Source of the DNA: Vulcanimicrobiota bacterium
GTDB taxonomy: Bacteria > Vulcanimicrobiota > Vulcanimicrobiia > Vulcanimicrobiales > Vulcanimicrobiaceae
DNA: 7,227 nucleotides
Direction: 5' to 3'
Assembly (NCBI GenBank): GCA_014305015.1
Contig: JACRUB010000002.1
Span: 1 to 7,227 of the forward strand
In this document: piece by piece, positions 1 through 4,804 of the stretch
Layout of the letters: the number at the start of each line of letters is the position of its first letter
Position numbering within the stretch: position 1 is the first letter of the stretch
Position numbers and translations under genes: made by a program
The notes under the pieces: generated by a model
What the model was told of the DNA's origin: nothing
What the model saw: only the letters and a program-made list of their open reading frames with translations
Databases searched by the model: none

Positions 1-270
1 GTCTCGCGTTTGTATCTCGATAACTTCCCGCATCTCCAAGCATCGTGGCTCACACCCGGCCTCAAGATGGGGCAGCTTGCGCTGTTTTACGGTTGCGATG
101 ACATGGGCGGTACGATTCTCGAAGAGCAAGTCGTTCACGACGCCGGCTCCACAAACGAAGCAACTCGCAAGCAGCTCGAAGAGATCATTATCGGCGCCGG
201 TTTCAATCCGGTTATTCGCGATACGTATTGGAATCTACGCAACGACGTTGCCCTTGCAACCGCGGGATAG
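1..270 (+). CDS. mqnC: Cyclic dehypoxanthinyl futalosine synthase, C-terminal fragment (MqnC-like)
   Basis: Only the last 89 codons are in the window. The frame is open from base 1 and ends at TAG 268-270. The fragment begins RLYLDNFPHLQASWLTPGLK and continues with GQLALFYGCDDMGGT and LEEQVVHDAG. This is the conserved C-terminal barrel segment of the radical-SAM family that contains MqnC, MqnE and CofH. The combination LDNFPHLQASW followed by G-x-DDMGGT fits MqnC best, from memory of the family. MqnC cyclises dehypoxanthine futalosine in the futalosine route to menaquinone in the cytoplasm. The radical-SAM Cys cluster would lie upstream, outside the window, so it cannot be checked. MqnE or a CofH-like protein is the main alternative. 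The gene is convergent with the dioxygenase gene, with only 3 bp between the stop codons and no room for a separate terminator. Confidence 0.78.
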   Translation, partial: VSRLYLDNFPHLQASWLTPGLKMGQLALFYGCDDMGGTILEEQVVHDAGSTNEATRKQLEEIIIGAGFNPVIRDTYWNLRNDVALATAG

Positions 271-273
271 CAG

Positions 274-1172
274 TTACTGGTTGTATCGAAACGCTTTGAA
301 TCCCACGAGATTGATTTCATGTTTTGGCGCGACCGCAAAGTAGTGGAGTTTGATGTTTACTCGGTCATTGTCCAACAGTTCAAATTTTGCCGTCGTGCGA
401 TTATCGACGCCACCCGAGAATTCGTAATTTCCGCGGTAGGACACGCCCTCACGGATCTGTCCGTTCCATTTAAGGAAAAATAGGTCATCTTTAGGATAAA
501 ATTCGATGAGCGATTTATCGCTCATCGAGTAAGTGCCGGCTAATCTCTCGTACAGACCGGCCTCCGGCTTTACTTCGTTTGACATTACCACGTCAAATTT
601 CAACATTGTTTCCTGCCGGCTGTTCTCAGAAATCGCTAAAATTCGATTGACGGCAAGGGTGGATGAAGCGGAAGGGTCGGTCTCGAGATATGGATCGCCC
701 TTCAGATAGAGTTGCGTTATGAGGCCGCGGTGATCTGCATGCGAAATGAGCAGATGTATATGCGCCGGTCGCCAAACGGTTTCGTTAGCTGGATATGGGA
801 TGGGGTGCATCGCGGTAAAGCGATATTCTCCATCGGCGCCTGTTTCTTGAGCGCCTCTGAAACGAAATTCGCTCGTGATATTATCGTACAGTTTGTCTTC
901 TCCGCACTGCCAAATCTCTACAAGGGCGTTTTCGAGTGGCGTACGGCCGTCTTCTCCGTAAATGGTCCCCGCAAGGTGAATCAGTTGGCCAGAATACGCC
1001 CGCGGAACGATAGTAGTCCTAATCGGAGCTCCGGGTCTGTAGAACGGTCCTAAGATATCAGTTGAAGTCGGGGTGTCACCGGTAAACCCGTCTTTGCTCC
1101 AACCTATTTTCCCATTGCGCCCACTGCGACAGCAAACGTACCGGTGCCCAGAACGAATGTCGTGCGTTTCAT
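274..1172 (-). CDS. Exported intradiol ring-cleavage dioxygenase with extra C-terminal domain; reading frame interrupted
   Basis: The catalytic frame is open from 1188 down to TAA 274-276 but has no ATG, GTG or TTG before 808, which lies inside the domain. A signal-peptide-like start, MKRTTFVLGTGTFAVAVGAM (ATG 1170-1172), is in another frame and stops at TAG 1104-1106. A -1 shift, or one extra A at 1107-1110, joins them into about 299 residues. In that numbering the family's four non-haem Fe(III) ligands are present: Tyr45 (ILGPFYRPGAP), Tyr117 (DGEYRF), and His138 and His140 (WRPAHIH), followed by TQLYLKGDPY. The family cleaves catechol-type rings between the hydroxyls; the substrate here is unknown. 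Residues ~206-299 (from YERLAGTY) form an added beta-rich domain that I compare only loosely with DUF3471-like tails. The N-terminus has Lys-Arg then a hydrophobic stretch, so Sec or a weak Tat export signal is possible. The in-frame ATG at 1182-1184 is an alternative start. Confidence 0.75.
503..528. repeat. Perfect 26-bp inverted repeat inside the dioxygenase gene
   Basis: The arms TCGATGAGCGAT (503-514) and ATCGCTCATCGA (517-528) are exact reverse complements with TT between them. On the coding (minus) strand the repeat encodes the stretch MSDKSLIE, at the start of the extra C-terminal domain. In RNA it could fold into a 10-12 bp hairpin. There is no U tract after it on either strand, so it does not look like an intrinsic terminator. 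It could be a protein-binding site, an mRNA structure, or chance. Confidence 0.6.
1107..1113 (-). other. Candidate -1 slippery heptamer G_GGA_AAA followed by UAG
   Basis: On the minus strand the signal-peptide frame reads ATG GGA AAA TAG. The heptamer GGGAAAA is in the exact X_XXY_YYZ phase for a -1 slip, and the slip gives GGG AAA ATA GGT TGG, which is the dioxygenase frame. The zero-frame stop follows directly. I see no strong Shine-Dalgarno-like stimulator upstream and only weak potential stems downstream (a CGGG/CCCG pairing). A one-base loss from an A5 run, real or from sequencing, explains the layout equally well. Confidence 0.4.
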
Positions 1173-1190
1173 GATTCCAAACATGCCCCT

Positions 1191-1224
1191 AGGGCCCTAA
1201 GAATCCTGCACTATCCAGGGCCCT
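1191..1224. repeat. Pair of AGGGCCCT palindromes between two minus-strand genes
   Basis: AGGGCCCT occurs at 1191-1198 and again at 1217-1224, 18 bases apart. Each copy is self-complementary, so the two can also pair with each other into an 8-bp stem. The pair lies between the stop of the 96-residue membrane protein (1244) and the dioxygenase start (1172). It could be a transcript hairpin or a regulator site for the dioxygenase. No T tract follows, so a classical intrinsic terminator is not supported. Confidence 0.3.
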
Positions 1225-1243
1225 CTGCCGCGGGTAGCCGACA

Positions 1244-1534
1244 CTACGGATGCTCGAGCAAGTAGAGTCCCAGGAACGAGAACAACAGAATCACCGTTTG
1301 TAGCGCGATCGGCGTCGCGGTTTTTAGCGGCCGCTTCCAATCGGCCGTGGTGGCAAAGACGAAGAGCGCAACCATCGATGCCGCGACGGAAAGCTGGAAG
1401 ATATGGGCCTGCGTTCCCTCGTCCCCATGCGAAGGTACGCGGAATATATAGCCACTAAGAACGGTCGAAAATGCAATAAGAGCAAGAACGATGAGCGCAA
1501 TCGCACTCATGCGGTTGATCGTTTGGCGCGACAT
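1244..1534 (-). CDS. Small three-helix membrane protein, unknown function
   Basis: This 96-residue ORF starts at ATG 1532-1534, with a strong GGAGG (1541-1545) six bases upstream that decides the start. Three hydrophobic segments are visible at residues ~9-30, 44-63 and 73-93. They are joined by a polar loop (RVPSHGDEGTQAH, 32-44) and a short charged loop (TADWKRPLK, 63-71). The N-terminus is short and basic, so it is probably cytoplasmic. His44 and Gln47, and Gln79 in helix 3, are polar residues within or next to membrane segments. I do not recognise the family and find no catalytic motif. It sits just behind a perfect palindromic operator-like site and is transcribed toward the dioxygenase gene, with 71 bp between its stop and the dioxygenase start. 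Co-transcription is possible but unproven. Coding status is well supported by the RBS and the membrane pattern. Confidence 0.8.
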   Translation of the reverse strand: MSRQTINRMSAIALIVLALIAFSTVLSGYIFRVPSHGDEGTQAHIFQLSVAASMVALFVFATTADWKRPLKTATPIALQTVILLFSFLGLYLLEHP

Positions 1535-1540
1535 GGTTCA

Positions 1541-1545
1541 CCTCC
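1541..1545 (-). promoter_or_regulatory. Strong Shine-Dalgarno (GGAGG) of the small membrane protein
   Basis: The minus strand reads GGAGG, then TGAACC, then ATG. This is the best-matched ribosome binding site in the window. It fixes the start at 1534 rather than at the second Met (residue 9). Confidence 0.8.
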
Positions 1546-1550
1546 GAGAA

Positions 1551-1585
1551 ATGTTATTAACTTTGTATCACAAAGTTAATAACAT
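1551..1585. promoter_or_regulatory. Perfect 35-bp palindrome, probable operator and promoter
   Basis: The 16-bp arms ATGTTATTAACTTTGT (1551-1566) and ACAAAGTTAATAACAT (1570-1585) are exact reverse complements around a 3-bp centre (ATC). The site ends 16 bp before the start codon of the 96-residue membrane protein and is AT-rich in an otherwise GC-rich region. No U tract follows on either strand, so an operator for a dimeric HTH regulator is more likely than a terminator. On the minus strand a weak promoter (TTGCAT, 17 bp, ATACAA) overlaps it, which would let a bound protein block transcription. The symmetry also gives each strand a weak TTAACT-17-TAACAT match. No regulator gene is in the window, so the binding protein is unknown. 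Confidence 0.7.
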
Positions 1586-1607
1586 ATGCAAGCCTTAAGC
1601 CCTTTTT

Positions 1608-2051
1608 TTAATCTATCTTGAAAGTGATTAGCGTCATGGGTTCGGCGAACTTCTCGTAGAAGGCGCGAGCGCGCATATTCTTTTCTTCCGTTACCCACCG
1701 GACATGGGTCCAACCCCGTTCTTTCGCGATCGCGCTGACTGCATCGATGAGCTGACGCGCAAGCCCACTGCCGCGATGATCCTCAAGCACATAGAGATCG
1801 TCTAAATAGCAGGCCTCATTCCCATGAAGAGTTCTCGGGAACGGCCGGTAGTGCACGAAACCTGCCAGTTGTCCATCCGATTCGGCGATGATCGCTTTGG
1901 TTGGATGTTTCGGATCGTTGATCCACTTCCAGATCTCCTCACCGATCTCGCGCGTGACTTCTTCGTGCACCGCGACGGAGAACGCGTGGTAGAGCGCATA
2001 CCATATTTCAAACTCATCCGCATTGGGCGCGCGCATCACGTATTTATTCAC
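1608..2051 (-). CDS. GNAT-family N-acetyltransferase
   Basis: With the start at GTG 2049-2051 the protein has 147 residues (M-N-K-Y-V-M-R-A-P-N-A-D-E-F...). It has the usual order of the GNAT fold: an N-terminal strand and helix (APNADEFEIWYALYHAF), a central strand pair (KAIIAESDGQLAGFVHYRPF), the acyl-CoA pyrophosphate-binding motif A (LYVLEDHRGSGLARQLI, with RGSGLA at ~93-98), and the C-terminal ARAFYEKF motif B. These enzymes transfer an acyl group from CoA to an amine; the substrate here is not evident. The frame stays open to a GTG at 2147, but residues encoded by 2052-2147 do not look like GNAT sequence. The chosen GTG overlaps the TGA of a possible upstream frame in a GTGA arrangement, which suggests translational coupling. 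ATG 2034-2036 is the other candidate. No strong Shine-Dalgarno is visible for any of them. Confidence 0.85.
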   Translation of the reverse strand: MNKYVMRAPNADEFEIWYALYHAFSVAVHEEVTREIGEEIWKWINDPKHPTKAIIAESDGQLAGFVHYRPFPRTLHGNEACYLDDLYVLEDHRGSGLARQLIDAVSAIAKERGWTHVRWVTEEKNMRARAFYEKFAEPMTLITFKID

Positions 2052-2313
2052 GAGGTGCGTCTTGCAAAGCGGTGCGATCCACGCCGCCCGGGATGAAGAA
2101 GTACAGCGATGTGACCTAAGAGCAATCGGAACGCGATCGCCGTCCACGTCAAGTCAACACCGTAAACGAAAGCGGAGGGTGCGAGCTAATGTAGTCGGGC
2201 CAGTGTTTCCCAAGTTCGCACCAGATCCAGTCCGCCGTCGGACTCATATGCTCACTCACGACGGGTACCGTAATATTAAGCACCAACAGCGTGATCGCAA
2301 ATGCTAGAGCGCT
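2048..2313 (-). pseudogene. Possible small membrane-protein gene broken by a one-base frameshift
   Basis: One frame is open from 2313 to TGA 2149-2151. It encodes a hydrophobic segment (LAFAITLLVLNITVPVV) followed by a polar stretch rich in Trp, His and Pro (DWIWCELGKHWPDYISSHPP) and the start of a second hydrophobic run (LSFTVLT). From 2149 another frame continues in the same style (TWTAIAFRLLLGHIAVLLHP) and ends at TGA 2048-2050, overlapping the GNAT GTG by 4 nt. One extra T near 2150-2153 would join them into a two-helix protein of about 80-88 residues. No clear start codon or RBS is seen: TTG 2284-2286 and GTG 2281-2283 are the only early starts, and an in-frame TGA lies at 2314-2316. I do not recognise a family. 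It could be a decayed gene, a sequencing indel, or non-coding sequence. Confidence 0.3.
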
Positions 2314-3380
2314 TCAAGGATGGTCGCCGCTCCGAGCACTTCTTCGGTCGCGGGATCGAACATCGCGACAAGCTGGCCCGGCGAAACGGCCCGCTGCGGC
2401 TCATCGAATTGTAGTCCCAGGGTCCCGTCGGGCTGCAACGTGGCGGCGGCATCGGCGAGGGCCGCGCGGTAGCGCACCATGCCGAGTACTCGCGCGGTTT
2501 CTGCGAAACGCTCGGGACGAATCAAATTCACCTCGTCGGCGATGAGACCCGATGTGGCAAGTTCCTCTTCGCGACCGATGACGATCGTGTTGGTTTTTGC
2601 ATCGATACGCGTGACATAGCGAGCGTTCTCCGCGCCGCCCGGCAATTTCGAACGTTGCCCGATGGTGAAATTCGAAACGCCGGCGTGCTTGCCGACAAGC
2701 TCACCCGCTTGCGTAAGGATGTCGCCTTCTTTATTGAGATCCGGGCGTACGCGCGCGAGCACGTCGCGGTAGTCGCCGCCTTCAACGAAACAGATGTCTT
2801 GTGATTCGGCTTTATCGTGCACGGGCAGACCCAGGCGTTTGGCATGTTCGCGCGTCGTCGACTTATCCAAATCACCGAGCGGCAAGAGCAGCCTGCTCAG
2901 TTGCGTGGGCGTGAGTTGCGCAAGTGCATAGGCCTGGTCTTTTGCCTTCGCACCGCGAAAGAGATGTGGTCCGTCTTCGCCATGTTCGAGTTTCGCGTAG
3001 TGGCCCGTGGCGACATACTGGGCGCCAAGCCGGTCGGCATAATCGCTAAGCGTTCCAAGTTTGACAAAGTTATTGCAAGACACGCATGGGTTGGGGGTGC
3101 GTCCTGACGCGTAGTCATCGGCAAACCGGTCGATCACCGTGCGCCGGAATGTCTCTTCGAAGTTGAGCACGTAATGCGGAATGCCCAGAATGGCCGCGCT
3201 TTTGCGAGCATCGTCGAAATCATCAATTCCGCAGCATGACTTGGCATGCGGCGCTTTTGTAGGTGAATACATTTTCATCGTGACGCCGACGACGTCGTAC
3301 CCGGCTTCAACCAGAAGTCCGGCCGCAACCGCTGAGTCGACGCCGCCGCTCATTGCGGCGATGATACGTGCTTTTTTCAT
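2304..3380 (-). CDS. mnmA: tRNA-specific 2-thiouridylase MnmA
   Basis: MnmA activates U34 of Lys, Glu and Gln tRNAs with ATP and inserts sulfur to make 2-thiouridine, which supports accurate decoding. With the start at ATG 3378-3380 the protein has 358 residues, a normal length. It shows the PP-loop ATPase motif AMSGGVDSAVAAG (9-21), CCGIDDFDDAR (49-59), and GRTPNPCVSCNNFVKLG with the likely nucleophile Cys102 (Cys99 is an additional cysteine). ATGHYAK, KDQAYALAQL and SQDICFVEGGDYRDVL with the second catalytic Cys197 follow, then a C-terminal beta domain ending at residue 358. The frame runs on to 3431, but the extra 17 residues are unlike the family, and AGAAGG lies just before ATG 3380. The gene is divergent from the rodZ-like gene with 49 bp between the starts. 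Transcription probably continues toward the GNAT gene. Confidence 0.96.
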   Translation of the reverse strand: MKKARIIAAMSGGVDSAVAAGLLVEAGYDVVGVTMKMYSPTKAPHAKSCCGIDDFDDARKSAAILGIPHYVLNFEETFRRTVIDRFADDYASGRTPNPCVSCNNFVKLGTLSDYADRLGAQYVATGHYAKLEHGEDGPHLFRGAKAKDQAYALAQLTPTQLSRLLLPLGDLDKSTTREHAKRLGLPVHDKAESQDICFVEGGDYRDVLARVRPDLNKEGDILTQAGELVGKHAGVSNFTIGQRSKLPGGAENARYVTRIDAKTNTIVIGREEELATSGLIADEVNLIRPERFAETARVLGMVRYRAALADAAATLQPDGTLGLQFDEPQRAVSPGQLVAMFDPATEEVLGAATILEAL

Positions 3381-3429
3381 GAACCTTCTAATAACAGGAT
3401 AACAGTCTGGAGACGCAAACTCCAAGCCC
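3381..3429. promoter_or_regulatory. Divergent intergenic region between mnmA and the rodZ-like operon
   Basis: These 49 bp should hold the 5' signals for both directions. I see no convincing -35/-10 pair; AT-rich patches (CTAATAACA, GGATAACA) are the only -10-like material. On the plus strand GGAG at 3409-3412 is too far from ATG 3430 to be a standard RBS, and TGGAG/CTCCA (3408-3412, 3420-3424) could form a small hairpin around it. The plus-strand leader must be very short unless its promoter lies inside mnmA. Confidence 0.4.
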
Positions 3430-4152
3430 ATGCCTGCTCTCGGTGAACAGTTTCGCGCAGCGCGAGAAGCGCGCGGCTTGTCGCTCTCAGAAGTTGCCGA
3501 GCAGATTCGTATCCGGTCGGTCTATCTGGGTGAGATTGAAGCGGAGAATTGGGCGGCCATCGGCGCTCCCGTCTACGTTCGCGGTTTCCTGAGAACCTAC
3601 GCCCGATTCCTGGGGCTCGACCCCGAAGAGGCCGTGGCAGAGTTCAACAAAACCGCCGAAGGCGCTCCGGTTGCGGACGGCACCGGCCTCTCAGGCTCGT
3701 CTTGGTCCGGAGGCGAGCGACGCAATCTCTCGCCGCTGCTCTGGGTCGCCTCGGCCATCGCGGTGATTCTCATCGGATTCGTCATTTACAATTTCGTTAT
3801 GCTGCGGCACACTCGCGCGATCGTTACGGGGACTTCGAGCTCTCCCAGCAGCCGGTCACCCCTTCCTTCTAAAAGCGCCTCGCCGGGGAGCGGCGCGCCT
3901 GCAACTAGCCCGGCCCCGCTTGGGCACACTTTAGCGATCCGTCTTTCTTCCGGCTCCTGGCTCAGGGTGACGGTTGACGGAAGTGTTAGTATAGAGGGCG
4001 TCTTCCCGAAGGGCACGTCGAAACAGTTCCACGGCAAGAAAGCACTTGTACGCGTGGGCAACGCCGGTGGCGTCGAGATCATCGTTAACGGCCACGCCGT
4101 TCCGAAACTCGGTAAAGTCGGAGACGTCGCCGAGCAATCTTTTACGCTTTAG
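3430..4152 (+). CDS. RodZ-like HTH / transmembrane / DUF4115 protein
   Basis: The 240-residue protein has the three-part RodZ layout. Residues 1-68 are a cytoplasmic XRE-like HTH_25 domain (LGEQFRAAREARGLSLSEVA...YVRGFLRTYARFLGLDP). Residues ~103-123 are one membrane helix (LLWVASAIAVILIGFVIYNF). Residues ~133-164 are a Ser/Pro/Ala/Gly-rich linker. Residues ~167-240 are a periplasmic DUF4115 domain (SWLRVTVDG, KGTSKQFHGKKALVRVGNAGG, VNGHAVPKLGKVGDV). In well-studied bacteria RodZ tethers MreB filaments to the membrane and helps set rod shape through the HTH domain, which does not act as a classical repressor. The start at ATG 3430 gives the expected family N-terminus, though no well-placed Shine-Dalgarno is seen. 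The gene heads the plus-strand run, with yajQ starting 10 nt after its stop. Divergent RodZ homologues vary in function, so I leave the symbol empty. Confidence 0.88.
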   Translation: MPALGEQFRAAREARGLSLSEVAEQIRIRSVYLGEIEAENWAAIGAPVYVRGFLRTYARFLGLDPEEAVAEFNKTAEGAPVADGTGLSGSSWSGGERRNLSPLLWVASAIAVILIGFVIYNFVMLRHTRAIVTGTSSSPSSRSPLPSKSASPGSGAPATSPAPLGHTLAIRLSSGSWLRVTVDGSVSIEGVFPKGTSKQFHGKKALVRVGNAGGVEIIVNGHAVPKLGKVGDVAEQSFTL

Positions 4153-4156
4153 GGAG
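4151..4156 (+). promoter_or_regulatory. Shine-Dalgarno AGGGAG that fixes the TTG start of yajQ
   Basis: AGGGAG overlaps the stop codon of the rodZ-like gene (TAG 4150-4152) and ends six bases before TTG 4163-4165. Its position suggests that yajQ is translated in coupling with the gene before it. Confidence 0.75.
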
Positions 4157-4162
4157 TTATTC

Positions 4163-4654
4163 TTGGCTACCGACTATTCGTTCGATGTTGTCTCGAAAAT
4201 CGATCAACAGGAATTGGATAACGCGCTCAATCAGACGCGCAAGGAAATCATGGGCCGTTTCGACTTTAAGAATTCGAAGACGAGCATTGAGAACACGGAC
4301 AAAGAAATTACGATCATCTCGGACGATGAGCTCAAGATGAAGAACGTGCTCGATACGCTGCAGGCCAAGCTGATCAAGCGCGGGATTTCGATCAAGGCCT
4401 TCGATTGGGGAAAAGACGAGCCCGCGGCCTCCGATACCGTGCGCCGGATCATCAAGATCCAGAGCGGCATTCCTAAAGACAAATGCAAACCGATTATCGA
4501 GAAGATCAAAGCCTCGAAGCTCAAGGTCAATTCACAAATTCAAGGCGAGCAGATTCGGATCTCTGGCAAAGACAAAGACGACTTACAAAAAGCCCAGCAG
4601 CTCCTGCGCGACATGGACTACGAAGTGCCGCTCCAGTTCGACAATTACAGATGA
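4163..4654 (+). CDS. yajQ: YajQ family (DUF520) nucleotide-binding protein
   Basis: Starting at TTG 4163-4165 the protein has 163 residues, the usual family length, and begins with the conserved (M)ATDYSFDVVSKID. Family blocks continue throughout: ELDNALNQTRKEIMGRFDFK, a KEITIISDDELKMK segment, KLIKRGISIKAFDWGK, IIKIQSGIPKDKCKPIIEKI and the C-terminal SGKDKDDLQKAQQLLRD, ending in PLQFDNYR. The fold is a pair of RNA-binding-like alpha/beta modules. Some members bind cyclic di-GMP and act with a transcription factor (shown in Xanthomonas), others bind nucleotides or RNA, and the role in most bacteria is open. The frame is open upstream to an ATG at 4046, but those residues would overlap the rodZ-like gene out of frame and are not family-like. 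AGGGAG before the TTG settles the start. The gene lies between the rodZ-like gene and rimO on the plus strand. Confidence 0.93.
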   Translation: MATDYSFDVVSKIDQQELDNALNQTRKEIMGRFDFKNSKTSIENTDKEITIISDDELKMKNVLDTLQAKLIKRGISIKAFDWGKDEPAASDTVRRIIKIQSGIPKDKCKPIIEKIKASKLKVNSQIQGEQIRISGKDKDDLQKAQQLLRDMDYEVPLQFDNYR

Positions 4655-4803
4655 TTATCTCGAGACCGCACATTTCTCGCGCGCAGGTTGAGAAGGCGCT
4701 GCGCCCTAGGCTCCGCGCCCCCCAGCAAAGCTGGGGCCCTCCGACCAACGACCCCGCCATCATTGCGATAAATTCGCGATTCCCCCAGGGGGGTCGCAAA
4801 TAA
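4651..4803 (+). CDS. Possible 50-residue small ORF between yajQ and rimO
   Basis: ATG 4651-4653 overlaps the yajQ stop in an ATGA arrangement. The frame stays open to TAA 4801-4803, one base before the rimO ATG, so it fits the operon spacing exactly. The product would be basic and polar (MIISRPHISRAQVEKALRP at the start, ending RFPQGGRK), with no membrane segment and no family that I recognise. Against it, no Shine-Dalgarno precedes it, and its middle part (RAPQQSWGPP) is simply the translation of a GC-rich hairpin (4720-4736). The open frame may be chance in GC-rich spacer DNA. Confidence 0.25.
   Translation: MIISRPHISRAQVEKALRPRLRAPQQSWGPPTNDPAIIAINSRFPQGGRK
4720..4736 (+). repeat. GC-rich hairpin CCCCAGC-AAA-GCTGGGG in the yajQ-rimO spacer
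   Basis: Perfect 7-bp arms (4720-4726 and 4730-4736) flank an AAA loop. CCCTCCG follows instead of a T run, so it is not a typical intrinsic terminator. It could attenuate or stabilise the operon transcript, or be a copy of an intergenic palindromic repeat; other copies would have to be sought genome-wide. Confidence 0.55.
4749..4796 (+). promoter_or_regulatory. rimO leader with a G-rich Shine-Dalgarno that can be paired off
   Basis: The RBS of rimO is the G run AGGGGGG (4787-4793), 11 bases before ATG 4805. It can pair locally with CCCC (4782-4785), or CGACCCC (4749-4755) can pair with GGGGTCG (4790-4796). Either fold would hide the ribosome site, so rimO translation may depend on ribosomes arriving from upstream or on another control. 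This is read from base pairing only. Confidence 0.35.
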
Positions 4804-4804
4804 C

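Noticed and set aside
712..1053. Plus-strand open frame of 113 codons
   Set aside because: It lies opposite the dioxygenase catalytic domain, which carries all four Fe ligands, and its own product resembles no family.
1551..1585. Palindrome read as an intrinsic terminator
   Set aside because: No T tract follows directly on either strand and the arms are AT-rich; its place just before a strong RBS fits an operator better.
1599..1612. CCC followed by a T run after the GNAT gene, read as a terminator
   Set aside because: The T run is on the plus strand, where no gene ends, and no stable stem precedes it; on the GNAT strand it is an A run.
2052..2147. N-terminal extension of the GNAT gene to GTG 2147
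   Set aside because: The 32 extra residues are not GNAT-like and the GTG at 2051 gives a normal N-terminus, although the longer frame is open.
2291..2545. Plus-strand open frame opposite the end of mnmA
   Set aside because: The product is Arg/Pro/Ala-rich low-complexity sequence typical of a GC-rich antisense frame; mnmA is clear on the other strand.
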